Assembly: GCF_029894425.1 (NCBI RefSeq)
Contig: NZ_JARXYJ010000001.1
Coordinates: 4,402,001-4,466,000, forward strand
DNA: 64,000 nt
DNA from: Streptomyces sp. SAI-127
GTDB lineage: Bacteria > Actinomycetota > Actinomycetes > Streptomycetales > Streptomycetaceae
Direction of reading: 5' to 3'
Every line of letters starts with the position of its first letter. Position 1 is the first letter of the stretch. A program made the position numbers and the translations under genes. The notes under the pieces are model-generated. The model made no database searches. It was not told where the DNA came from and was given only the letters and a program-made list of their open reading frames with translations. This document shows, piece after piece, positions 51,613 to 59,547 of the stretch.

Positions 51613-52245
51613 ATGAAACTCACGGTTTTCGGTGCCACCGGGGGCATAGGGCGCGAGCTCGTCCGGCAGGGCCTGGCGGCAGGCCATGAGGTCACGGCGG
51701 TCGTACGGGATCCTGCCCGGCTGACCGTCACGGGCGAACGGCTGGAGGTGGTCCGTGCGGACCTCACCGACCCGGAGGTGCTGCGGCCCGTCGTGGCCGG
51801 GCGGGACGCGGTGCTGTCCGGGCTCGGGCCGCGCGCCCGCAAGGACGCCGGGATCGCGGCGCGGCTGACCCGCGTGGTGCTGGCCGCGATGGAGGCGGAA
51901 CAGGTCCGGCGGGTGCTGGCCGTCAGCGCGGGGCCGGTCGGGCCGGCGCCGGTGAACGAGGGGGCGGTGGACCGGTGGATGCGGGGGCTCGTGTCCGCCG
52001 TACTGAAGGACGTCTACGCCGATCTGAGCGAGATGGAGGCGGAGCTGGCGGCGAGCGGTACGGACTGGACGGTCGTACGTCCGCCGCGTCTTCAGGACAA
52101 GCCGGTGACCGGGGTGTACCGGGTGGTGACCGGAGGGTTTCCGGCGCGGGGGCGGTTCATCTCGCGGGCGGATGTGGCGCACGCGATGCTGGGGATGATC
52201 GGGGACGCGGGAGTGGTGAAGCAGGGGGTGGGGGTGGCGTACTGA
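51613..52245 (+). CDS. NAD(P)-binding NmrA/SDR-like protein
   Basis: 210 residues. The N-terminal Rossmann motif GATGGIGRELVRQGL is followed by VVRADLTDPE and the VLAVSAG strand; SGTDWTVVRPPRLQ is the atypical-SDR active-site region, without the classical YxxxK. Related proteins are flavin or quinone reductases or redox sensors. GGGAG six bases upstream fits the start at 51613. Divergent from tetR and probably its target; a 9-bp tandem repeat directly follows the stop. Confidence 0.85.
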   Translation: MKLTVFGATGGIGRELVRQGLAAGHEVTAVVRDPARLTVTGERLEVVRADLTDPEVLRPVVAGRDAVLSGLGPRARKDAGIAARLTRVVLAAMEAEQVRRVLAVSAGPVGPAPVNEGAVDRWMRGLVSAVLKDVYADLSEMEAELAASGTDWTVVRPPRLQDKPVTGVYRVVTGGFPARGRFISRADVAHAMLGMIGDAGVVKQGVGVAY

Positions 52246-52246
52246 C

Positions 52247-52273
52247 GGTTCTGGCGGTTCTGGCGGTTCTGGC
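52247..52273 (+). repeat. 9-bp tandem repeat (GGTTCTGGC) after the NmrA-like stop
   Basis: Three exact copies of GGTTCTGGC followed by a partial GGTCTGA, starting one base past the stop codon, in the short space before the convergent murB end. Confidence 0.9.
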
Positions 52274-52308
52274 GGTCTGACGGTGTTGACGCTTTCGGAC
52301 CTGGTCGG

Positions 52309-53364
52309 CTACAGGCTGACGCCCACCGTCACCGGCTCGTTGACCAGCGTGATCCCGAAGGTGTCCCGCACGCCCGCCACGACCTCCCGGGCCAGTGTGA
52401 GGAGGTCCTCGGTGGTGGCGTCGCCCCGGTTGGTGAGGGCCAGGGTGTGCTTGGTGGAGATGCGGGCGGGGCCGGTGCCGTAGCCCTTGGTGAAGCCCGC
52501 CTTGTCGATCAGCCAGGCCGCGGAGGTCTTGGTGTGGCCCTCGCCCGCGGGGTAGGCGGGGGGTTCGGTGTCCTCGCCGAGGCGGTGCTTCACGCGCGCG
52601 TGGAACTCCGCGAACTGGGCGGCCGTGAGAATGGGGTTGGTGAAGAAGGAGCCTGCCGACCAGGTGTCGTGGTCGTCGGGGTCCAGGACCATGCCCTTTC
52701 CGGCGCGCAGCTTCAGGACGGTCGCGCGGGCGTCGGTGAGGGGGACGCGGTCGCCGGGTTCCACGCCCAGGGCGCGGGCGGTTTCGGCGTACTTGATCGG
52801 CGCGGAGAGGCCGTCGGCGTCTTCCAGGTCGAAGTGGACGCGCAGGACGACGTAGCGGGCGGGGTCTTCCTTGAAGCGGCTGTGGCGGTAGGAGAAGGCG
52901 CAGTCGTCGTTGGTGAGGGTGACGGTGGCTCCGGTGCGGCGGTCGTAGGCGATGACCTCGGTGATGGTGGAGGACACCTCCTGGCCGTAGGCGCCGACGT
53001 TCTGGATGGGGGTGGCGCCCGCGGAACCGGGGATGCCGGCGAGGCACTCGACACCGGCGAGTCCGGCGTCCACGGTGCGTTCGACGGCGTCGGTCCACAC
53101 TTCGCCCGCGGCGAGCTCCAGGTGGGTGCCGGCGAGCTCGAACCCCTTGGTGGCGATGACGAGTGCGGTGCCCTCGAACCCCTTGTCCCCGATGACGAGG
53201 TTGGAGCCGCCGCCGATCACGAGGAGCGGCGTACCGGTGGCGTCGGCCTCGCGGACGACCTCGATCACCTCGGCATCGGTCGTCGCGGTGACGAGCCGGG
53301 TGGCGGGGCCGCCGAGACGGAAGGTGGTCAGGGGGGCGAGGGGGGCGTCGTGTCGTTCCTGCAC
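52309..53364 (-). CDS. murB: UDP-N-acetylenolpyruvoylglucosamine reductase MurB
   Basis: 351 residues from GTG 53364; the frame continues upstream to 53766 only through G-rich repeats and is not coding. The FAD-binding motifs are VIGGGSNLVIGDKGFEGTAL and GIPGSAGATPIQNVGAYGQE; SYRHSRFK holds the catalytic Arg/Ser region, and the C-terminus has SAAWLIDKAGFTKGYG. MurB makes UDP-MurNAc for peptidoglycan. Its upstream region is the repeat-filled 53365-54169 segment. Confidence 0.94.
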   Translation of the reverse strand: MQERHDAPLAPLTTFRLGGPATRLVTATTDAEVIEVVREADATGTPLLVIGGGSNLVIGDKGFEGTALVIATKGFELAGTHLELAAGEVWTDAVERTVDAGLAGVECLAGIPGSAGATPIQNVGAYGQEVSSTITEVIAYDRRTGATVTLTNDDCAFSYRHSRFKEDPARYVVLRVHFDLEDADGLSAPIKYAETARALGVEPGDRVPLTDARATVLKLRAGKGMVLDPDDHDTWSAGSFFTNPILTAAQFAEFHARVKHRLGEDTEPPAYPAGEGHTKTSAAWLIDKAGFTKGYGTGPARISTKHTLALTNRGDATTEDLLTLAREVVAGVRDTFGITLVNEPVTVGVSL

Positions 53365-53412
53365 GCGGTACAGCCTACGGGGGCCTCCGGCGGTGGGACG
53401 GGGGGCTCCGGC

Positions 53413-53559
53413 GGTGGGGGCGGGTGGCTGCGGGCCGGTGGGGGTGGGTGGCTGCGGGCCGGTGGGGGTGGGTGGCTGCGGGCCGGTGGGGGCGGGTGGC
53501 TGCGGGTTCGGTGGGGGCGGGTGGCTGCGGGTTCGGTGGGGGCGGGTGGCTGCGGGTTC
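53413..53559. repeat. G-rich tandem array, six units of 24-25 bp
   Basis: Units begin GGTGGGGGYGGGTGGCTGCG and end GGCC (first three, 24 bp, at 53413, 53437, 53461) or GGTTC (next three, 25 bp, at 53485, 53510, 53535); a partial seventh starts at 53560 and another at about 53621. The strand is very G-rich with repeated GGGGG and GGG runs. Confidence 0.92.
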
Positions 53560-53577
53560 GGTGGGGGCGGGCGTTGT

Positions 53578-53599
53578 GCGCAGTTCCCCGCGCCCCTGG
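53578..53599. repeat. Dispersed streptomycete palindrome, inverted copy
   Basis: GCGCAGTTCCCCGCGCCCCTGG is the reverse complement of the core of the two 137-bp repeats (CCAGGGGCGCGGGGAACTGC). Confidence 0.8.
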
Positions 53600-53868
53600 A
53601 TGCCTGCGGCGGCCCGTTTCGGCTTCGGTGGGGGCGGGCGTAGCGCCTGCGGTCCGGTGGGTGGGTCGGGGCCGGGGTGGGGGGTATCCGTCCTCGGTCC
53701 GGCGGCTCGGTCCCTTGAACAGGGCTCGGTAACGGACGCCGGCCGCTGCGGGCGGACACCCCCCACCCCGTCCCCTTGCCGCCGTACGCGGCCAACGGCC
53801 CATCGTGGCGCGCGGTGCGGCTACCGGCCCGCCGTGGTGCGCGAGGTGGGATCGGTCCGTCGTGGTGC

Positions 53869-54153
53869 GCGAGGTGGGGATCGGTCCGTCGTGGTGCGGG
53901 TGACTGCACTCCCCAGGGGCGCGGGGAACTGCGCGACCAGCCCCCACCGGCCTGCAGACGCGCAAACAACCCCACCCGGCACCCCCGTAGGCGCCCGGCC
54001 CAAGCTCCCGTGGTGGGCGAGGTGGGGATCGGTCCGTCGTGGCGCCGGTGACTGCAACTCCCCAGGGGCGCGGGGAACTGCGCGACCAGCCCCCACTCAC
54101 CCGAAGCCGCACAAGGACCGGGCGAGGCACCCTCATAGGCGCCCCGCCCAAGC
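53869..54153. repeat. Two 137-bp direct repeats with internal palindromes
   Basis: Copies at 53869-54005 and 54017-54153 both begin GCGAGGTGGGGATCGGTCCG, contain CTCCCCAGGGGCGCGGGGAA then CTGCGCGACCAGCCCCCAC, and end near TAGGCGCC...GCCCAAGC. They are strongly similar at both ends and diverge in the 3' half. The CCCCAGGGG core can form hairpins. Confidence 0.85.
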
Positions 54154-54169
54154 CCAGCGCACGCGATTG

Positions 54170-55618
54170 TCAGCCGGTCACCGTCTCCAGTGACCGCGCC
54201 CGCTCGGAGGACGTCACCACCGTGCCCCTCTTCCCCGAAGGGATCAGCAGAGCCGCGACCCCGGCGACCGCCACCACCGCCGCGCCCGTGACCAGGGCCG
54301 GCCGCAGGCCGTCCACGAAGGACTGCCCGCTCTCGTATCCGCCCTGTGAGGAGAAGATCGACGCCATGACCGCGATCCCCAGCGCTCCACCCACCTCACG
54401 CAGCGCATTGTTGGCCCCGGAAGCGATCCCCTGCTCCTCGGACCGGACACTCGACATGACCAGGTTGGACGCGGGGGCGAAGAACAGCGCCATGCCGATG
54501 CCGCTGAGGATGAGCCCGGGGAGCTGCGCGGAGTAGGACGCGTCGACCGTGACCACGGACGCCATGTACGCGAGCCCCGCCGCCTGGAAGAAGAGGCCCG
54601 TGGCCACGACCGGCCGGCCCCCGATGCGGTCGGAGAGGATCCCGGCGATCGGCGCGACGAGCATCGGCATGCCGGTCCAGGGGAGCATCCGCAGCCCCGC
54701 CTCGGTGGGCGAGTAGCCGAGCACGCCCTGCATGTACTGGCTGAGCAGGAAGATCGAGCCGAACATCCCGAGGAACATCAGCAGGCTGGCCGCGTTGATC
54801 CCGGAGAAGGCCCGGGAGCGGAACAGCCGCATGGGGAGCATGGGGTTCTTGGCCCGTGTGCTGTAGAGGACGAACGCGGCGAGCAGCGCGGCCCCGGCGA
54901 ACAGGGCCATCAGGACCACGGTGTCGGTCCAGCCGTCGGACGGGCCGCGGACCAGGCCGTACACGATGCCGAAGAGACCGCCGCTGGCGAGCAGTGTGCC
55001 GGGGATGTCGAGGCGCGCGCCGGTGCCGTGGGACTCGGCGAGGCGCAGGCGGGCGAGGGGCAGCAGGGCGACGCCTAGCGGGACGTTCAACCAGAAGATC
55101 CACTGCCAGGAGATGTGCTCGGTGAGGCTGCCGCCGATCAGTGGCCCGGAGGCCACCGCGAGTCCGTTGACGGCGCCCCAGATGCCGTACGCCATCCCGC
55201 GCTTGGCGGCGGGCACGGCCGCCGTGAGGAGGGTGAGCGTGAGGGGCATCATGATCGCCGCTCCTACGCCCTGGACGGCGCGGGCGGCGATGAGGGAGTC
55301 GATGCCGGGGGCCAGTGCCGCGGCGGCCGACGCGCCGGTGAAGATCGTGAGGCCGGTCAGGAAGAGGCGTCGCCGGCCGAAGCGGTCCCCGAGCGCCGCG
55401 CCGGTCATGAGCAGGACGGCGAAGGTGAGCGTGTACGCGCTCACCGTCCACTCCAGGTCGTGCAGCCCCCCGCCGAGGTCCTCGCGGATGGAGGGCAGGG
55501 CGGTGGTGACGACGAGGTTGTCGAGGGCCGCCATGAATCCGGCGACACTGGTGATGACGAGGGCCCAGACGGCTCCCCCGCGGCCTGCGGTCGGTGTGGC
55601 TTGCTTTTGCTGTGACAT
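54170..55618 (-). CDS. MFS drug exporter, DHA2 (14-TM) family
   Basis: 482 residues with about 14 hydrophobic segments. Motif A is GDRFGRRRLF, the first TM carries VAGFMAALDNLVVTTALPSI (DHA2 pattern with Asp), and motif C is seen around GLAVASGPLIGGSLTEHISW. It exports drugs or self-made compounds with proton antiport, like EmrB/QacA. The TetR gene lies directly upstream on the same strand, with TTAGT/ACTAA sites in front of both genes, so it is regulated by that protein. Confidence 0.9.
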   Translation of the reverse strand: MSQQKQATPTAGRGGAVWALVITSVAGFMAALDNLVVTTALPSIREDLGGGLHDLEWTVSAYTLTFAVLLMTGAALGDRFGRRRLFLTGLTIFTGASAAAALAPGIDSLIAARAVQGVGAAIMMPLTLTLLTAAVPAAKRGMAYGIWGAVNGLAVASGPLIGGSLTEHISWQWIFWLNVPLGVALLPLARLRLAESHGTGARLDIPGTLLASGGLFGIVYGLVRGPSDGWTDTVVLMALFAGAALLAAFVLYSTRAKNPMLPMRLFRSRAFSGINAASLLMFLGMFGSIFLLSQYMQGVLGYSPTEAGLRMLPWTGMPMLVAPIAGILSDRIGGRPVVATGLFFQAAGLAYMASVVTVDASYSAQLPGLILSGIGMALFFAPASNLVMSSVRSEEQGIASGANNALREVGGALGIAVMASIFSSQGGYESGQSFVDGLRPALVTGAAVVAVAGVAALLIPSGKRGTVVTSSERARSLETVTG

Positions 55619-55649
55619 CGCTCCCCCAGCGGGTGTGATCGGTAATTAG

Positions 55650-55663
55650 TTAGTGATTACTAA
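55650..55663. promoter_or_regulatory. Operator upstream of the MFS gene
   Basis: TTAGT-GATT-ACTAA inverted repeat, 31 bp before the MFS start and beyond the tetR stop. It shares TTAGTGATT and ACTAA with the site before the tetR gene. Confidence 0.6.
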
Positions 55664-55705
55664 GTTTCTCGATCATGAAAAGGCGCCCATGACGCCTCGT
55701 TGTGC

Positions 55706-56275
55706 TCAGTGCTCCAGTCGACCCTTGATCCGCGCCGACGGGTACATGCCCTCCCAGACCCGGTGCCCGGGCGGAAAGCCCATCGCCGTCAGGCAGTTGA
55801 TGAGCATCCCGTACGCCAGGAAGGTCGTCGTCTCGTTGGGGTCGGCGCCGAGCGGCAGGTGGACGGTGTCCCACAGCCTCATCCAGCCGGCCCGCACCGC
55901 CTCTCCGAACTCGGTGTCACCGTCCTGCTCGGCGGCCCCCACCGCGACGTACATCTGCATCTGCATCATCAGCCACTCGGGCCGCTCCGCGATGACCCGG
56001 GTGTACGCGTCCGCCATGGCATGCAGGGCCTCCTCGCCCTCCAGCCCCTTCGAGGCTTCCCCGAAGGTGCGGATGGTGTCCTCCACGCAGCGCTCGGCCG
56101 CCGCCAGGAAGATCGCCTTCTTGCCGGGGAAGAGCCGGAAGAGATACGGCTGCGACACCCCGACCCGCTTGGCGATCGCCTCGGTCGATGTGCCGTGGTA
56201 GCCACCGCGGGCGAACTCGGCCGTCGCCGCACGGATGACGCTCTCGCGCCGCTCTTCTGCACTCATCCTGGCCAT
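55706..56275 (-). CDS. TetR/AcrR regulator of the MFS exporter
   Basis: 189 residues (start ATG 56275 or the ATG three codons later). HTH: SVIRAATAEFARGGYHGTST then EAIAKRVGVSQPYLFRLFPG. The C-terminal domain has MADAYTRVIAERPEWLMMQM. It likely represses its own gene and the MFS gene 87 bp downstream until a drug binds. A palindrome directly precedes its start. Confidence 0.88.
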   Translation of the reverse strand: MARMSAEERRESVIRAATAEFARGGYHGTSTEAIAKRVGVSQPYLFRLFPGKKAIFLAAAERCVEDTIRTFGEASKGLEGEEALHAMADAYTRVIAERPEWLMMQMQMYVAVGAAEQDGDTEFGEAVRAGWMRLWDTVHLPLGADPNETTTFLAYGMLINCLTAMGFPPGHRVWEGMYPSARIKGRLEH

Positions 56276-56281
56276 GCACCT

Positions 56282-56305
56282 AAGTTAGTACTCAATCACT
56301 AACTT
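56282..56305. promoter_or_regulatory. Operator upstream of the MFS-linked tetR
   Basis: Perfect 8-bp arms AAGTTAGT / ACTAACTT with an 8-bp spacer, starting six bases before the start codon. Compared with the MFS operator it carries a 4-bp insertion between TTAGTGATT and ACTAA. Confidence 0.65.
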
Positions 56306-56459
56306 GGCAAGACGCCGGGTCCGCCTACCGCCGGCCCTCGCCGGCTCCCGTCGGAACGTCCCACCACCACCGAGCGTTGTCGCAGGCAGGGGGCCACAAC
56401 ACCGTAAGGGGCGCCCCACCATGGAGAGCACCCCTTACATCAGCAGCCGTATCCGCCCC

Positions 56460-56888
56460 TCAGGCCAGTCGTACGACCGCCCGCGACATCCCCAGCACCT
56501 TCTGCCCCGCGCTGGTCGCCGTGAGGTCCACGCGGACCGTGTTGTCGTCGAGCTTGGCGGCGACCTTGGCACTGACCTCGATCGTGGCGCCCTGGTCGTC
56601 GTTGGGCACGACGACGGGCTTGGTGAAGCGGACGCCGTACTCGGCGACGGCCGCCGGGTCGCCGACCCAGTCCGTCACCACGCGGATCGCCTCGGCCATG
56701 GTGAACATGCCGTGCGCGATGACGTCCGGCAGCCCGACCTCCTTGGCGAACTTCTCGTTCCAGTGGATGGGGTTGAAGTCCCCGGAGGCGCCCGCGTACT
56801 GGACGAGGGTGGCGCGGGTCACGGTGAAGGTCTGGGCCGGCAGTTCGGTGCCGACCTCGACGTCGGTGTATGCGATCTTCGCCGTCAT
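56460..56888 (-). CDS. MaoC-like (R)-hydratase/dehydratase (HadB-like)
   Basis: 142 residues from ATG 56888; GAGGA upstream favours it over a GTG that overlaps the previous stop. Hot-dog fold: YAGASGDFNPIHWNEKFAKE holds the catalytic Asp/His pair, followed by DVIAHGMFTMAEAIR. Together with the adjacent gene it resembles the mycobacterial HadA-HadB 3-hydroxyacyl-ACP dehydratase pair beside rpmG, although streptomycetes make no mycolic acids. The substrate is unknown. Confidence 0.85.
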   Translation of the reverse strand: MTAKIAYTDVEVGTELPAQTFTVTRATLVQYAGASGDFNPIHWNEKFAKEVGLPDVIAHGMFTMAEAIRVVTDWVGDPAAVAEYGVRFTKPVVVPNDDQGATIEVSAKVAAKLDDNTVRVDLTATSAGQKVLGMSRAVVRLA

Positions 56889-56896
56889 CTTCTTCC

Positions 56897-57349
56897 TCAC
56901 GCCTCCTCGGCCGCGCGTGCGACGAGCTTGGTCCAGGCGGTCACGACGTGCTCGCCGGCCTCGTCGTGGACCTCGCCGCGGATGTCCAGGATGTCGTTGC
57001 CGGCCATGGACCTGATCGCCTCGATGGTGGAGGTGACGGTCAGACGGTCACCGGCGCGCACGGGGCGGACGTAGGCGAACTTCTGGTCGCCGTGCACCAC
57101 GCGGCTGTAGTCCAGGCCGAGCTGCGGGTCCTGCACTACCTGTCCCGCGGCCTTGAAGGTGATCGAGAACACGAAGGTCGGCGGGGCGACGACGTCCGGG
57201 TGGCCGAGCGCCTTGGCGGCCTCCGGGTCCGTGTACGCGGGGTTGGAGTCCCCGACTGCCTCGGCGAACTCGCGGATCTTCTCCCGGCCCACCTCATAGG
57301 GGTCGGTGGGCGGGTAGGTCCGCCCCACGAAGGACTGGTCGAGCGCCAT
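56897..57349 (-). CDS. FAS1-type MaoC dehydratase N-domain protein (HadA-like)
   Basis: 150 residues. ALDQSFVGRTYPPTDPYEVG and KIREFAEAVGDSNPAYTDPE are the start of a HadA-type hot-dog subunit; HPDVVAPPTFVFSITF follows. It lacks the Asp-x-x-x-x-His catalytic pair of its partner, as HadA-type stabilising subunits do. It lies eight bases before the HadB-like gene, so both are co-translated, probably as a heterodimer. Located directly after rpmG. Confidence 0.85.
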   Translation of the reverse strand: MALDQSFVGRTYPPTDPYEVGREKIREFAEAVGDSNPAYTDPEAAKALGHPDVVAPPTFVFSITFKAAGQVVQDPQLGLDYSRVVHGDQKFAYVRPVRAGDRLTVTSTIEAIRSMAGNDILDIRGEVHDEAGEHVVTAWTKLVARAAEEA

Positions 57350-57400
57350 GGGCTCGGCACCTCCTGGTTGCTCTACTGACCGGTATCGGGTCCTTCAACG

Positions 57401-57440
57401 ACGCGAGGCCGCCCCCGATCTCTCGGGGACGGCCTCGCGT
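57401..57440 (-). terminator. Terminator hairpin after rpmG
   Basis: Outer stem ACGCGAGGCC / GGCCTCGCGT and inner stem CCCCGA / TCGGGG, starting 11 bp past the rpmG stop and before the HadA-like gene. Confidence 0.75.
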
Positions 57441-57451
57441 ACGAGCCTGAT

Positions 57452-57616
57452 TTATCGCGTTTCGCGGTGCGCGGTGTGCGCGTTGCAACGCGGGCAGTGC
57501 TTCTTCATCTCCATTCGATCCGGGTTGTTACGCCGGTTCTTCTTGGTGATGTAGTTCCGCTCCTTGCACTCCACGCAGGCCAGCGTGATCTTCGGGCGGA
57601 CGTCGGTGGCAGCCAC
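57452..57616 (-). CDS. rpmG: 50S ribosomal protein L33 (bL33), zinc-binding form
   Basis: 54 codons from GTG 57616 with AAGGAG seven bases upstream. The protein starts [20 protein letters not shown] and includes [20 protein letters not shown]; the CxxC pairs form a zinc site, so this is the C+ form. It follows tRNA-Thr and tRNA-Met, the same order as in mycobacteria. Confidence 0.96.
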   Translation of the reverse strand: MAATDVRPKITLACVECKERNYITKKNRRNNPDRMEMKKHCPRCNAHTAHRETR

Positions 57617-57707
57617 GTGAGTGCTCCTTGACGAACGGATAGGACGGGTTCAACGCATAGAAGAGTAGCCGATCGAAGGACCGACCCCGCAATCGGCTAC
57701 TGTCAGT

Positions 57708-57780
57708 AGCGGTGACCGGACTTGAACCGGTGACACAGCGATTATGAGCCGCTTGCTCTACCGACTGAGCTACACCGCTG
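57708..57780 (-). tRNA. tRNA-Met (CAT)
   Basis: 73 nt. Acceptor AGCGGTG / CACCGCT; D-arm AGCTCAGTCGGTAGAGC; anticodon loop CTCATAA with CAT; T-loop GTTCAAGTC; discriminator A. The A1 pair and the D-arm indicate an elongator rather than an initiator. CCA is not encoded. Confidence 0.95.
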
Positions 57781-57791
57781 TGATGCGATCG

Positions 57792-57815
57792 GTTCCCGCC
57801 TCGCGGCGGGAACCT
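57792..57815 (-). other. Hairpin between tRNA-Thr and tRNA-Met
   Basis: A perfect 10-bp stem GGTTCCCGCC / GGCGGGAACC with a TCGC loop in the 46-bp tRNA spacer; a likely processing structure. Confidence 0.6.
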
Positions 57816-57826
57816 CTCACACCAGA

Positions 57827-57899
57827 GCCCCAATACGGAATCGAACCGTAGACCTTCTCCTTACCATGGAGACGCTCTACCGACTGAGCTATTGGGGCG
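57827..57899 (-). tRNA. tRNA-Thr (GGT)
   Basis: 73 nt. Acceptor GCCCCAA / TTGGGGC; D-arm AGCTCAGTCGGTAGAGC; anticodon stem TCTCC/GGAGA with loop ATGGTAA (GGT); T-loop GTTCGATTC; discriminator T. CCA is not encoded. Confidence 0.95.
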
Positions 57900-58161
57900 A
57901 GCGATGAAGACATTACACGCTCCGCCGCCGTTCGCCCAAATCCGTTTCGCGGTGCCCTGGACGCCTTGATCCACGGGGTTCCCGGAGGCCTCAACTGCCT
58001 CTCCGGTACGGCGGACCACACCGGTACGACTATTGCGCTCCTCCCCGTCATAGGAGCGCCGCCACCCTAGGCTCGACTCACTCTGCGTGATCTTGCGTCC
58101 CCTTGCGCAGCCCGGGTTCGCGCAGTCCTGAGCTTGCGTAATCCCGAGCCCCTGGAGCGCG

Positions 58162-59436
58162 ATGCCCGACAGCCAGCCGCAGCCGCCCCACTCCTCGTCC
58201 TCGTCGGGCGCCTCGTCGTCGGGCCGGTCCGAGGGGGCCGGTCTCCTGTTGTGCGGAGCGCGGCTCACCGACGGCAGGACCGTGGACGTACGGCTGGGCG
58301 GCGGGCGCATCGAGGCGGTCGGTACGGCCGGCAGTCTGACCGTGGGCGGCACGCGCGCGTGCGGTGCGCGGGTGGACCTCAGCGGCTATCTGCTCCTGCC
58401 GGCCCCGGCCGAGCCGCACGCCCACGGCGACACCGCGCTGTCGGCCGACGCCGAGGGGCCGGTCTCACACGACCCCCACGACATCCAGCGCCGGGCCACG
58501 GAGGCCGCCCTGCTCCAGCTCGGGCACGGGGCGACCGCGCTCAGGGCACATGTGCGCGTGGGGGACGTCCAGGGACTGGGCGCGCTGGCCGCCGTACTGC
58601 AGGCGCGGCGGTCGCTGCACGGGCTCACCGAGTTGACGGCCGTGGCGATGCCCCGGGTGTTGACCGGGGTGGCCGGGGCAGAGGGGCTCGCCCTGTTGCG
58701 GGACGCGCTGAAGATGGGTGCCTCGGTGGTCGGCGGCTGTCCGGATCTCGACCCCGATCCGACGGGTTACGCGGAGGCGGTCCTGGAGGTCGCCTCGGAG
58801 CACGGCTGCCCCGTCGACCTGCACACGGACGCCACCGATCCGGCCCGGCTCGCCCGGCTCGCCGCCATGGCCGGCGGGCTGCGGCCGGGCGTCACCCTCG
58901 GCCCCTGCGCGGGCCTCGACCGCCTCCCCTCCGAGGTGGTCTCCCGCACCGCCGACCAGCTCGGGGCGGCCGGAGTCTCCGTGGTGTGCCTGCCGCAGGG
59001 CGGCTGCGCGGGCGTCGACCGGCGGGGCACGGCTCCGGTACGGCTGCTGCGCGCGGCCGGGGTCCGGGTGGCCGCCGGCAGCGGCGCACTGCGGGACGCC
59101 TGCAACCCGGTGGGCCGCGGCGACCCCCTGGAGGCCGCGTACCTGCTCGCCTCCCGGTACGGGCTGCGACCGGACGACGCCTACGACGCGGTGAGCACGT
59201 CGGCGCGGACCGTGCTCGGGTTGCCCGAGGTCCGCGTGGAGGCGGGCTTCCCGGCCGAGTTGCTCGCGGTACGCGGCGACCGCCTCGCCGGCGCGCTCTC
59301 CCTGGCGTACAGCCGGATCGTGGTGCACCGGGGGCGCGTGGTGGCACGGACGAGCGCGGTACGGGAGTACTGCAACTCCTCGGCGGCGGCCGCGGAGTCG
59401 GGGCTGCCTCGGCAGGGGCGGGGAGGTGTGTCGTAG
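58162..59436 (+). CDS. Amidohydrolase (cytosine-deaminase-like) with altered metal site
   Basis: 424 residues; a Ser/Gln/Pro-rich stretch of about 25 residues precedes the beta-sandwich and TIM barrel. The HxH pair is His86-Ala-His88 (EPHAHGD) and the third ligand His221 (DLHTD) is present. Where homologues have TLSH the protein has TLGP (Pro248), and where they have GTDN it has GSGA (Gly308), so the fourth His and the metal-binding Asp are missing. The rest (RDACNPVGRGDPLEAAYLLA) still matches the CodA-like family. It may be inactive, use another metal arrangement or have become a binding protein. Confidence 0.75.
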   Translation: MPDSQPQPPHSSSSSGASSSGRSEGAGLLLCGARLTDGRTVDVRLGGGRIEAVGTAGSLTVGGTRACGARVDLSGYLLLPAPAEPHAHGDTALSADAEGPVSHDPHDIQRRATEAALLQLGHGATALRAHVRVGDVQGLGALAAVLQARRSLHGLTELTAVAMPRVLTGVAGAEGLALLRDALKMGASVVGGCPDLDPDPTGYAEAVLEVASEHGCPVDLHTDATDPARLARLAAMAGGLRPGVTLGPCAGLDRLPSEVVSRTADQLGAAGVSVVCLPQGGCAGVDRRGTAPVRLLRAAGVRVAAGSGALRDACNPVGRGDPLEAAYLLASRYGLRPDDAYDAVSTSARTVLGLPEVRVEAGFPAELLAVRGDRLAGALSLAYSRIVVHRGRVVARTSAVREYCNSSAAAAESGLPRQGRGGVS

Positions 59437-59547
59437 GGCGAGTGTGGGTTCCTGCGGTGTCGCTGAGGGTTCGGTGGGGGTGGCGGGGGTGCGTTGTGGC
59501 GCGCGCTGCCTGCAACACCTTGGGGACGCAGGCGGCGTGGGGAACGT

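Larger units (their letters stand above)
53365..54169. other. Repeat-filled intergenic region between murB and the MFS gene
   Basis: 805 bp with no credible gene; several long frames exist only because the G/C-rich repeats lack stops. Contents in order: a 24/25-bp tandem array (53413-53559), a dispersed palindrome copy (53578-53599), 28-bp units GCGAGGTGGG(G)ATCGGTCCGT from about 53841, and two 137-bp direct repeats (53869-54005 and 54017-54153) each holding a palindrome. murB must be transcribed through this region or from a promoter next to its start. Confidence 0.85.

Noticed and set aside
53413..53559. CRISPR-like array
   Set aside because: Units are contiguous without unique spacers and no cas genes are present.
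53365..54151. Pro/Arg-rich and Gly-rich open frames upstream of murB
   Set aside because: They arise because the G/C-rich repeats lack stop codons; translations are periodic low-complexity sequence.
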